From: Nonomuraea thailandensis
Lineage (GTDB): Bacteria > Actinomycetota > Actinomycetes > Streptosporangiales > Streptosporangiaceae
Direction of reading: 5' to 3'
Length of the DNA: 64,000 nucleotides
NCBI RefSeq assembly: GCF_024172165.1
Contig: NZ_JAMZEB010000002.1
Coordinates: 1,633,501 to 1,697,500 of the forward strand
Position numbers and translations under genes: made by a program. Below are positions 8,230 through 15,956 of this stretch, piece after piece (positions within the stretch are counted from its first letter, which is position 1; the number at the start of each line of letters is the position of its first letter). A model generated the notes under the pieces. It saw only the letters and a list, made by a program, of their open reading frames with translations, did no database searches and had not been told where the DNA came from.

Positions 8230-10017
8230 TTAGGAAATTTCCCCACCTTTAACGGGGGTCCAGCCGAGCTCGGCGTAGAAGGCCGCACGGGCCCGTCCGA
8301 ACGCCGCCCGGCCGAGGACGGCGCCCCGGTGCGGGCCCTCGGTGATCGGCTCGTCGTGCAGGCGCGCGGGCAGTTCCTCGTCGAGCGGGCCGCCGGTCTC
8401 GCGCACCGCGTAGGCGCGCAGCTCGTCCAGGCGCGCCTGGCCGGCCGCCAGCAGGTCATCCAGCGTGAACGGCTCGCCCAGGACGGCCGTGACCAGGGCG
8501 GTCAGATGGTCGACGGTCAGCGGGCGGGTCGGGGTGGAGGCGAAGACGCACAGGTTGAGCGCGTCCAGGCCGCTCCACAACCGCAGCAGCCGCGCGCTGC
8601 GCCGGCCCCGCTCCTCGTCCAGCTCGTGCGCCGGAGCGGGGAGCGCGCCGGCGCGCGCGGCTTCGGGGAAGCAGTAGGCCAGCCCGGCGACCGGGTCGAA
8701 GTCGAGGTCGTGCTCCAGGGCGTCGTACCGGGGGCCGCCGGGGGCCAGCGCGTAGCCGAGCCCGACGCCGGGCTGCGGGCGCGGGTCGAAGCAGGGCAGC
8801 TCCGCGCCCTTCACCGTCATCGCGTACGCCCGCGCGTCCCGCCCGATCCGCCGCGCGGCCCTGGCCGAGCCCTCCGCCAGCAGGTCGCCCAGCGCGCCCG
8901 ACCGGGTGGCCACGTCCTCGATCAGGCCCGGCAGCGCCGCCGCGTCGCCGAACGCCGGCCCGCCCGGAAGCAGGCCGTGTTCGGCGCACTCCATGGCGAA
9001 CGCGATCGTGCCGCCCAGCGAGACCACGTCGAGGCCGAGGTCGTTGCAGCGGGCGTTGGCGGCCAGGATCGTGCCGAGATCGTCGATGCCGAGATTCCAC
9101 CCCAGCGACAGGAACGCCTCCTGCCCGAGCCCGCCGGACCGATCCCCGTACACCTTGAGGCAGTCGTTCGGGCAGCCCGGGCAGGAGCCTGTGACCGAGA
9201 CCGCGCGGCCGTCGTAGTCACGGGCCGAGGGGACCCGCAGGCCGGGCGCGCCGGGGACCGAGAAGTTGCGGACCGACGCGTAGCCGGGGGCGATGGGGTC
9301 GTCCGCCCAGCCCGCGAAGCCGGGCAGGCCCGCCTGGAGGGCGGCGAGCGGGTTCGTGGCCAGGGACTCGCGGTAGTAGGCGCCCAGCGCGGCGATCGCC
9401 TCCCCGTCGGCCACCTCGGCGGGCGCGTCCCCCGCGCAGACAACGGCCTTGAGGTTCTTGGCGCCGAAGACCGCGCCGAGCCCGTACCGGCCGGCGGCGA
9501 AGGCGCGGTCGGTCACCACGCTCGCGTACCGCACCAGGTTCTCCCCGGCGGGCCCGATCGCCGCGACCGAGGCCGCGGCGCCGTGCCGGGCGCGCAACGC
9601 GTCGGTCGTGGCGGCGGTGCCGAGCCCGCGCAGGTCGCCGGCGTCGTGCAGGCTCACCTGCCCGCCCTCCACCAGCAGGTACGACAGCCGCGGCGCCCTG
9701 CCCAGCACGGCCAGCGCCTTGGCGCCCGCCCCGCGCATCCCCGCCGCGAACGGCCCGAGCGCGTGCGCCTCCCCGGCCACCCCCGTCAGCGGCGACTTGG
9801 CCAGGAACACCGCCTTGGCCAGCCCGGGAGCCGCCGTCCCGCCGAGCATCCCGGCCGCCACGTACAGCAGCGCCGCCGGATCGTACGGATCCAGCCCCGC
9901 CGCCGTCCGCTCCCGCATCAGCCGCAGCCCCAGAAGGGACCCGCCGTAGTGCCCCTTCTCCGAAGATCGATACTCCTTCTCCACGTTTCCGCTGGTCAAA
10001 TCCACAATGAACGGCAT
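8230..10017 (-). CDS. aldehyde:ferredoxin oxidoreductase (AOR) family protein
   Basis: 595 residues, the size of tungsten/molybdenum AOR enzymes. The N-terminus has the AOR start pattern (FIVDLTSGNVEKEY). A [4Fe-4S] triad appears as CPGCPNDC near residue 276, a following cofactor block as WNLGIDDLGTILAANARCND, and the fourth cluster cysteine as LNLCVF near residue 488. The family oxidises aldehydes to acids with a pterin-bound W or Mo and ferredoxin. The ATG at 10017 has AGGAGG 7 bases upstream; the open frame continues much further upstream only as an antisense artefact of the kinase gene. AORs are mostly from anaerobes, so its use in an aerobic actinomycete is notable. It may be read together with the operon downstream, which starts 92 bases later. 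Confidence 0.85.
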   Translation of the reverse strand: MPFIVDLTSGNVEKEYRSSEKGHYGGSLLGLRLMRERTAAGLDPYDPAALLYVAAGMLGGTAAPGLAKAVFLAKSPLTGVAGEAHALGPFAAGMRGAGAKALAVLGRAPRLSYLLVEGGQVSLHDAGDLRGLGTAATTDALRARHGAAASVAAIGPAGENLVRYASVVTDRAFAAGRYGLGAVFGAKNLKAVVCAGDAPAEVADGEAIAALGAYYRESLATNPLAALQAGLPGFAGWADDPIAPGYASVRNFSVPGAPGLRVPSARDYDGRAVSVTGSCPGCPNDCLKVYGDRSGGLGQEAFLSLGWNLGIDDLGTILAANARCNDLGLDVVSLGGTIAFAMECAEHGLLPGGPAFGDAAALPGLIEDVATRSGALGDLLAEGSARAARRIGRDARAYAMTVKGAELPCFDPRPQPGVGLGYALAPGGPRYDALEHDLDFDPVAGLAYCFPEAARAGALPAPAHELDEERGRRSARLLRLWSGLDALNLCVFASTPTRPLTVDHLTALVTAVLGEPFTLDDLLAAGQARLDELRAYAVRETGGPLDEELPARLHDEPITEGPHRGAVLGRAAFGRARAAFYAELGWTPVKGGEIS

Positions 10018-10134
10018 GACAGAGCCTCCTAGAGCCGGAGAGGGGACCAGGAGCGGCACCACATCACACATCACCGGGCACACGCAACCCGCCTGCGGTA
10101 CCTTCGTGCCACGCGTCGGCGATGAGGAGGCCGG

Positions 10135-11172
10135 ATGCCCGGCGAGGGTGACGTCCTGCGCGGCCGCTACGCGCTGCTGCGCCGGCTCGGCAAGGGCGGC
10201 ATGGGCACCGTCTGGGCGGGCCGCGACGAGGAGCTGGGCCGCGAGGTGGCGGTCAAGCTGCTCGACGCCGGCGGCGGTGACCAGGAGTGGCCGGCCAGGT
10301 TCAGGCGCGAGGCGCGCGTGATGGCGATGCTCCGCCACCCCAACATCGTGGTGGTCCACGACGTGGGCGAGCACGACGGCACCCCGTTCCTCGTCATGGA
10401 GCTGCTGCCCGGCCCCGACCTGGGCGAGATCGTCCGCCAGCAGCAGCCGCTGCCGGTCTCCTGGGTGGTGGAGTACGGCGCGCAGATCGCCGCCGCCCTG
10501 GCCCGCCTGCACCAGGAGGCGGCCCCGGTCGTGCACCGCGACGTCAAACCGCAGAACCTCGTGCTCGACCTGGGCGGCGTGCTCAAGCTGTGCGACTTCG
10601 GCATCGCCCGGCTGCCGACCCTCGACCTGACCCGCTACACCGGCACCGGCGCGCGCCTCGGCACCGTCGTCTACATGTCGCCCGAGCAGTGCAACGCGTT
10701 CGAGGTGGGGCCGCCGACCGACGTGTACTCCTTCGGCGTGGTGCTGTACGAGCTGCTCACCGGCGGGCTGCCGTTCTCGGTGGAGAACGGGCTGCAGGCG
10801 TACGCGATGCAGGTGGTGGGCCGGACGCCGCCGCCGGTCGGGGAGCGCCGCCCCGGCGTGTGGCCGGAGCTGGCCGAGCTGGTGCACGCCACGCTGGCCA
10901 AGCGGCCGGAGAGCCGGCCGGACGCCGGGCAGGTGCACGCGGCGCTCACGGCGATGGCCGGCGCCGCGAAGACCGGGGCGAACGTGGAGGCCGAGGTGCA
11001 GGCGGAGCTCGATCGCATCCGGGTCAAGCTGCAGACCGGGCGCGGGGCCGAGGCGGGGATGCGCCTGGTCAGGCTGATCGTCCGGGCCCGCACCGGGCTG
11101 GGCCCCGAGCACGAGGTGACGCGGCAGGTCGTCACGTTCGCCGAGATCGTACGGGGCGGGCCCGCGACGTGA
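10135..11172 (+). CDS. soluble Ser/Thr protein kinase (PASTA-less, no membrane segment)
   Basis: 345 residues. Kinase landmarks are the glycine loop GKGGMG near residue 20, VAVKLL (ATP lysine), HRDVKPQN (catalytic loop), DFGIAR and SPEQ in the activation segment, with the domain ending near residue 268. The last ~75 residues (TGANVEAEVQAELDRIRVKL onward) look helical and charged, with no transmembrane segment, so the enzyme should be cytoplasmic. GAGGAGG lies 4 bases before the ATG. It is divergent from the AOR gene with 117 bases between them and converges on a membrane kinase. Targets are unknown; the C-terminal helices may be a sensor or dimer region. Confidence 0.92.
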   Translation: MPGEGDVLRGRYALLRRLGKGGMGTVWAGRDEELGREVAVKLLDAGGGDQEWPARFRREARVMAMLRHPNIVVVHDVGEHDGTPFLVMELLPGPDLGEIVRQQQPLPVSWVVEYGAQIAAALARLHQEAAPVVHRDVKPQNLVLDLGGVLKLCDFGIARLPTLDLTRYTGTGARLGTVVYMSPEQCNAFEVGPPTDVYSFGVVLYELLTGGLPFSVENGLQAYAMQVVGRTPPPVGERRPGVWPELAELVHATLAKRPESRPDAGQVHAALTAMAGAAKTGANVEAEVQAELDRIRVKLQTGRGAEAGMRLVRLIVRARTGLGPEHEVTRQVVTFAEIVRGGPAT

Positions 11173-11206
11173 CACCGCGCGGGGCCACGGGGCGGGCCCG
11201 CGGTGT
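11172..11206. terminator. hairpin between convergent kinase genes
   Basis: ACACCGCG at 11172-11179 pairs perfectly with CGCGGTGT at 11199-11206 around a GC-rich 19-base loop that begins at the kinase stop codon. There is no T-run. It probably serves as a terminator for the plus-strand kinase gene. Confidence 0.45.
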
Positions 11207-11256
11207 GAGGTCGCGCGGGACCACGAGGGCAGGCCGCGGCGTGAGGCCGGGTGGGG

Positions 11257-13020
11257 TCACTCGGGGGCGGCCCAGACCGTGACGTCGGCGAACACGCCGT
11301 CGTTGGCGTGGATCTTCCTGAGGGTCAGCGTCGCGACGCGCCTGTCGCTGGTGATGGCGCAGACGCGCTGGCCCTGCTTGACGGCGAGCTTCTGGCTGCC
11401 CTGGGTGCGGACGAGCTCGTAGCACCGCTGCTGGGTGGGCTCACCCGCCTCCGTCCAGAACCAGAACCGGGCCTCGTCGCCGCCGCTGGTGGCGTCGAGC
11501 GCGAAGCTGGGCGGGTCGGAGTACTGTCGCACGTCCTCGTCGGAGGAGGAGGCGGGGGCGACCGCGGGCGGCGAGGCGTCGAGGTCGATGCCCTCGCCGT
11601 CGAAGCGGACCTTGCCGCTCCACTGCACCTCCGTCGAGGTGCCGGGCTGGGTCTCGCTCTCCGCCGGGCTCTCGCTCGGCACGGTGCCGGACTCGGCCGT
11701 GGACGGCGCCTCGGTGGTGAGGTCAGTGGTGGGCTCATCGGTGGGCTCAGTGGTGGGCTCAGTGGTGGGCTCAGTGGTGGGCTCGGCGGCGGTGGTGGGC
11801 GCGCCCGTGGAAGAGCCCTGCCGCGCGACCGGCGGCGTGGACTGCCCGCCCTGCGCCTGCCCGGCGGGATCGCCGGAGAGCCAGGTGGTCAGCCGCCATC
11901 CGCCCGCACCTCCGAGGGCCAGCAGCACCACGGCCGCCGCCACCGGCAGCCGCCACCTGCGCCGCGGCCGGACCGTCCGCGACGCCGGGGTGTCGGGCTC
12001 GTCCCCGTCCGCGAACCCGGCCGCGAACCCGGCCGCGAACCCGGCAGGCCTGCCCGCGGGCTCGCCGGTGGGTCCATGGGCGGGTCCATGGGAGGGCCCG
12101 CCGCTGGGTCCGCCGGCGGGCAGGGCCGGGGGTGCGGCGGCCAGCTCGGCCACGGCGGCCTGCCGGATCTGGATCTCCCTGCCGATCGCCGGCGGCAACG
12201 GCCCGCCGGGCATCGTGCAGGCCGCGACCACCTCGTCCAGGGTCGGCCGGGCCGCCGGCTCCTTGGCCAGGCAGGCGGTGACGATCTCGCGCAGCGGCGG
12301 CGGGCACCCCGTCAGCGGCGGCTGCTCGTTGGCGATGCGGAACACGATGCCGAACTCCGGCCCCTCGCCGAAGGCCGGCCGGCTCGTGGCCGCGAAGTAG
12401 ATGAGCGAGCCCAGCGCGAACACGTCGCCCGCCGGGGTCGCCGGCTGGCCGAGCACCTGCTCGGGGGAGGAGTACTGTGGGGAGCCCACGCGTACGCCGC
12501 TGAGCGTCAGGCTGGTGGCGTCGGTGGCGCGCGCGACGCCGAAGTCGATGACCCGCGGGCCGTCGCCGCCCAGCACCACGTTGCTCGGCTTGAGGTCGCG
12601 GTGGATGATCCCGGCCGCGTGCACGGCCTGCAGCGCCCTGGCCACGGCGACGGTCAGGCCCGCGACCACCGGCACCGGCAGCGGCCCCGCCAGGCGCACG
12701 GCCTCGCTGAGCGAGGGGCCCGGGATGTAGGCGGTGGCCAGCCAGGGCGTCGGCGCGCCGGCGTCGGCGTCGAGGAGCTGGGCGATGTGGATGCCGTTGA
12801 CCTGCTGGGCGGCCCTGACCTCCTGCGCGAAGCGGGCGCGGAACTCGCTGTCGTCGGCGAACTCGGCCCGCACCATCTTGACGGCCACCGGCCGGCCGCC
12901 CGGGCTGAAGGACAGGAAGACCCGCCCCATCCCGCCGGCGCCGATCCGGGCGCGCAGCGCGTAGCCGCCCAGGGTGCGCGGGTCGTCGCCGTGCAGGGGT
13001 TCGAACGCCTGACCAGCCAC
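11257..13020 (-). CDS. membrane-anchored Ser/Thr protein kinase with repeat linker
   Basis: About 587 residues. Kinase motifs: GAGGMG near residue 24, VAVKMV, HRDLKPSN, DFGVAR and SPEQ, ending near 270. A Gly/Pro/His-rich juxtamembrane stretch (about 290-345) leads to one transmembrane helix near 355-380, then an extracellular Thr/Glu/Pro repeat (TEPT units, about 412-431) and a ~130-residue outer domain containing two cysteines (QRCYELV, RVCAIT). The outer domain may sense a ligand at the wall. The start is placed at GTG 13020, preceded by GGAG 6 bases upstream, because the kinase core follows directly; in-frame ATGs at 13068 and further upstream lack a ribosome-binding site. It is divergent from the ROK gene. 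Confidence 0.88.
   Translation of the reverse strand: MAGQAFEPLHGDDPRTLGGYALRARIGAGGMGRVFLSFSPGGRPVAVKMVRAEFADDSEFRARFAQEVRAAQQVNGIHIAQLLDADAGAPTPWLATAYIPGPSLSEAVRLAGPLPVPVVAGLTVAVARALQAVHAAGIIHRDLKPSNVVLGGDGPRVIDFGVARATDATSLTLSGVRVGSPQYSSPEQVLGQPATPAGDVFALGSLIYFAATSRPAFGEGPEFGIVFRIANEQPPLTGCPPPLREIVTACLAKEPAARPTLDEVVAACTMPGGPLPPAIGREIQIRQAAVAELAAAPPALPAGGPSGGPSHGPAHGPTGEPAGRPAGFAAGFAAGFADGDEPDTPASRTVRPRRRWRLPVAAAVVLLALGGAGGWRLTTWLSGDPAGQAQGGQSTPPVARQGSSTGAPTTAAEPTTEPTTEPTTEPTDEPTTDLTTEAPSTAESGTVPSESPAESETQPGTSTEVQWSGKVRFDGEGIDLDASPPAVAPASSSDEDVRQYSDPPSFALDATSGGDEARFWFWTEAGEPTQQRCYELVRTQGSQKLAVKQGQRVCAITSDRRVATLTLRKIHANDGVFADVTVWAAPE
11725..11784. repeat. 12-base tandem repeat in kinase gene
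   Basis: Five consecutive 12-base units, four of them AGTGGTGGGCTC and the second ATCGGTGGGCTC. They encode Thr-Glu-Pro-Thr repeats of the extracellular linker. The unit length is a multiple of three, so copy-number change would alter linker length without breaking the frame. Confidence 0.85.
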
Positions 13021-13330
13021 GGACCACTCCGTTTCACGGGCCGCCGGATTCGCGCCAACTATAGCCATCAGCGCACTTGGCCGACAGATTTCCCGGCGAA
13101 CCCCGCATGACGAATCCGGCCCGGGTGGCATTCCCTGGGCCCGCACGTCTCGGCGCGACGGCGGGTGTGGACCGGGCCGGACCCTCGCAACGCGAGGAGC
13201 TCGTAAAACGCCGGACATCCTCGGAAATTTCGCCCGAGCACCGCATATGTCCGTGATATTTCCGGACGATAGATCTGACTTTTAATTCTTGTCAACATAA
13301 GTCAGTCGATTTTCGAAGTAAGGTAGATCC
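13021..13330. other. 310-base intergenic region between divergent kinase and ROK genes
   Basis: I see no gene here. The right-hand 75 bases (13255-13330) are conspicuously AT-richer than the surroundings, with TTGTCAAC at about 13289 and a purine-rich AAGTAAGG before the ROK ATG, as expected for a promoter. The left part lies upstream of the kinase GTG and could hold a longer kinase N-terminus (in-frame ATG at 13068). Confidence 0.6.
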
Positions 13331-14515
13331 ATGCCAACCTACGGCCAGCACGCGGCGGGGGCGGGGGCGCTGTTGGCGATCCTCCGGGACGGGCGGGCCA
13401 GGACGCGGGGCGAGCTGGCCCGGCTCACCGGCCTGTCCAGATCCACCGTCTCGCAGCGGCTGGACGGGCTGGTCGGCTCCCGCTGGGTCGTCGAGGGCGA
13501 GGGCTCGATCTCCTCCGGGGGCCGGCCGGCGGCGGTGTTCGCGTTCAACGGCGGCGCGCGCGTCGTGCTCGCCGCCGACGTGGGCGCCACCCGGGCCCGC
13601 CTGGCCGTCCTCGACCTCGGCCTGGACGTGCTGGCCGAGCGCGTCGAGGCGCTGCCGGTGGAGCTCGGCCCCGAGGCGGTGCTGGGCGGGGTGGCCGAGG
13701 CGTTCGGCGAGCTGCTGGCCGCGACCGGTCGCGGCCCCGAGCAGGTGTGCGGCGTCGGGGTGGGGCTGCCGGGCCCGGTCGAGCACCGCACGGGACGGCC
13801 GGTGAACCCGCCGATCATGCCGGGCTGGGACGGCTTCGCGGTGCCCGAGTGGCTGGGGGAGCGGCTGGCGGCGCCCGTCCTGGTCGACAACGACGTGAAC
13901 GTCATGGCGCTGGGCGAGCACTGGGCCGCCCGCCCCGCCGTGGACCACCTGATCTACATCAAGATCGGCACTGGCATCGGCTGCGGCATCATCTCGGGCG
14001 GCAGGCTGCACCGCGGCGCGCGGGGCGCCGCCGGCGACGTCGGCCACATCCGGGTGCCCGCCTCGGACGCGCCGTGCCGGTGCGGCAACACCGGCTGCCT
14101 GGAGGCGATCGCGGGCGGCGCCTCGATGGCCGCCGCGCTGCGCGGCGCCGGGGTCGAGGCGCGCGGCAGCAGGGACGTGGTCGCGCTCATGCGCGCGGGC
14201 GACCCGCGGGCCACCCGCCTGGTCAGGCAGGCCGGGCGCGAGGTGGGCACGGTGATGGCCGCCATCGTCAACTTCTTCAACCCCTCCGTCATCCTGATCG
14301 GCGGCGACGTCGCCGCGGCGGGCGAGCAGGTCCTGGCGGGCGTGCGGGAGACGATCTACAGCCGGTCGTTGCCGCTGGCCACGCAGCATCTCGGCATCAG
14401 GGCGGGCGAGCTCGGCGACCGGGCTGGGGTCGTCGGCGCCGCCGTCATGGCGGTCGAGCACGTGCTCGCGCCCGGCAGCATCGACCGGATCGCCGGGAGG
14501 CAGGCGCCGGGATGA
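13331..14515 (+). CDS. ROK-family transcriptional regulator / sugar-kinase-like protein
   Basis: 394 residues. Residues 10-65 form a winged helix (ARLTGLSRSTVSQRLDGLVG is the recognition region). The rest is the ROK fold with the ATP-site start LAADVGATRARLAV, the sugar-site NDVNVMALGEH, and the zinc motif GHIRV...CRCGNTGCLE. With the DNA-binding domain it belongs to the NagC/Mlc/XylR-type repressor group, not to the plain sugar kinases. It precedes, on the same strand, the TIM-barrel and sugar-dehydrogenase genes and may respond to a sugar connected with them. AAGG lies 7 bases before the ATG. The inducer is unknown. Confidence 0.9.
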   Translation: MPTYGQHAAGAGALLAILRDGRARTRGELARLTGLSRSTVSQRLDGLVGSRWVVEGEGSISSGGRPAAVFAFNGGARVVLAADVGATRARLAVLDLGLDVLAERVEALPVELGPEAVLGGVAEAFGELLAATGRGPEQVCGVGVGLPGPVEHRTGRPVNPPIMPGWDGFAVPEWLGERLAAPVLVDNDVNVMALGEHWAARPAVDHLIYIKIGTGIGCGIISGGRLHRGARGAAGDVGHIRVPASDAPCRCGNTGCLEAIAGGASMAAALRGAGVEARGSRDVVALMRAGDPRATRLVRQAGREVGTVMAAIVNFFNPSVILIGGDVAAAGEQVLAGVRETIYSRSLPLATQHLGIRAGELGDRAGVVGAAVMAVEHVLAPGSIDRIAGRQAPG

Positions 14516-14655
14516 GCGCCATTGACCCTTTCACGACGGCGGCGTAACAATGGTGATCGTCCGGGAACCGGGGCGGTGGCATGCCCGCGGGGAACGGGCA
14601 CGGATCCGCTGCGACGTGGTCGGCGCACGCGTCCCTCAAGGAAGGGAACCCTCGC

Positions 14656-15807
14656 GTGAGCCCTCGCCATGCCTTACCTGACGACGCCTTGCCCGACCAC
14701 GTGAACGAGGAGCGGGAGCGCGCCGAGACGCTCCGCCACCGGCTGGGGCTGAGCCGCCGCCGCCTCTTCGCCGCCACCACCGGCCTGGCCGCCGCCGCCG
14801 CGATCCCCCTCGCCCAGCCCGCCGCGGCAGGCACCCGCCGGGTGCTCGTCCCGCCGGGCAAGCGCGGCATCATCCTCTACACCGTCCGTGACGCGATCAC
14901 CCGCGACCCGGCCTCCACCACCTCGCCGACGGGCTTCCGCCGCGTCCTGGAGGCGCTGTCGGCCATCGGGTACCGGCAGGTCGAGTTCGCCGGCTACCGG
15001 CAGCACGCGAACGCCGAGGGCGGCGCGAGCCTGGACAGCGTCGAGGGCGCCCGGCTGCTGCGCGGCTGGCTGGACGCCTACGGGCTGCGCGCCCAGGGCA
15101 ACCACGGGTTCATCCCCGGCTCCTGGCCGCTGACGACCGCCGATCTCGACCGGTTCAAGCTGGCGCTGGAGATCGCGAACATCCTGGGCCTGGAGCACAT
15201 GGGCACCGGCTCCGACCCGACCGGCAGCGCGTACAAGGCGGACTGGGACGTGGCGGCGGACAAGTGGAACGCGCTCGGCGCGATCGCCCGCGACGCCGGG
15301 ATCAAGCTGTACACGCACAACCACGACGCGGCCTACGCGTTCCTGCTCGACAGTGGCCCGCCCGACGAGCAGGGCCGGCCGACGCGCTCGTCCGGCATCC
15401 GCAAGCTCGAGTACTTCTTCGGGATCAGCGACCCCCGGCTCGTGCACTTCGAGATGGACATCTACTGGGCGCACGTCGCGCAGTACAAGCACCGGACCTA
15501 CACCGCGCCCGACGGCTCGGCGCGCACCGACGTCTTCGACCCGCTGCGCACCGTCAGGGCCCAGGAGAAGCGCTTCCCCCTCTTCCACGCCAAGGACGGC
15601 GCGTCGAACCCGGCCGTCCCCAACGGCTACGACATGGTGCCGTTCGGCACCGGCGACATCGACTACCGGCGGTTCTTCTCCCGCCTGCGCCACCCCGGCT
15701 ACCACAACCCGATGTACGAGCAGGACAACGCCCCCGGCGCCGACCCGGCGCAGTCACTCCAGCTCGCCGAGCTCAGCTACCGCAACATGGCCGCCCTGCG
15801 CGGCTGA
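14656..15807 (+). CDS. Tat-exported sugar phosphate isomerase/epimerase-like TIM-barrel protein
   Basis: About 383 residues from GTG 14656, which has AAGGAAGGG 9 bases upstream; an in-frame ATG at 14581 has no such site. A twin-arginine signal (SRRRLFAATTGLAAAAAIPLA) lies near residues 34-55, so the folded protein is exported. The mature part is an AP-endonuclease-2-type TIM barrel: IILYTVRD, IGYRQVEFAGY, LGLEHMGTG, LYTHNHDAAYAF, FEMDIYW, FPLFHAKDG; the His/Glu/Asp residues in these strands would bind a divalent metal. The family isomerises or epimerises sugars, and some members process oxidised glycosides. Its pairing with a secreted sugar dehydrogenase suggests an extracytoplasmic sugar-oxidation step (inference). 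Confidence 0.85.
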   Translation: MSPRHALPDDALPDHVNEERERAETLRHRLGLSRRRLFAATTGLAAAAAIPLAQPAAAGTRRVLVPPGKRGIILYTVRDAITRDPASTTSPTGFRRVLEALSAIGYRQVEFAGYRQHANAEGGASLDSVEGARLLRGWLDAYGLRAQGNHGFIPGSWPLTTADLDRFKLALEIANILGLEHMGTGSDPTGSAYKADWDVAADKWNALGAIARDAGIKLYTHNHDAAYAFLLDSGPPDEQGRPTRSSGIRKLEYFFGISDPRLVHFEMDIYWAHVAQYKHRTYTAPDGSARTDVFDPLRTVRAQEKRFPLFHAKDGASNPAVPNGYDMVPFGTGDIDYRRFFSRLRHPGYHNPMYEQDNAPGADPAQSLQLAELSYRNMAALRG

Positions 15808-15869
15808 AGCGGCCCAGAAGCGGCCCAGAAGCGGCCCTGAAACGGTCCTGAAGCGGCCCTGACACGGAA

Positions 15870-15921
15870 CCGGACCGCCACGAAGCACCCTGCCGTTGGC
15901 CCGGCAGGCGTGGCGGTCCGG
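15870..15921 (+). terminator. long composite hairpin (terminator or attenuator)
   Basis: CCGGACCGCCACG (15870-15882) pairs perfectly with CGTGGCGGTCCGG (15909-15921). Inside, CCTGCCG (15889-15895) pairs with CGGCAGG (15902-15908) around a 6-base loop, leaving only a 6-base bulge (AAGCAC) on one side. No T-run follows. It lies 35 bases before the dehydrogenase gene, so it either ends the TIM-barrel transcript or tunes read-through. A run of AGCGGCCC(A/T)GA repeats (15809-15860) precedes it. Confidence 0.7.
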
Positions 15922-15956
15922 CATCTGACACTCCTCGTCCTAGGAGCGGCATCACC

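Noticed and set aside
10018..11175. Very long minus-strand reading frame continuing upstream of the AOR start
   Set aside because: The additional N-terminus is antisense to the Ser/Thr kinase and lacks any AOR feature. The ATG at 10017 has a good ribosome-binding site.
13021..13068. Longer N-terminus for the membrane kinase (ATG 13068 or upstream)
   Set aside because: The upstream ATGs lack ribosome-binding sites and the extension is not typical of the family; GTG 13020 has a GGAG site. It cannot be excluded.
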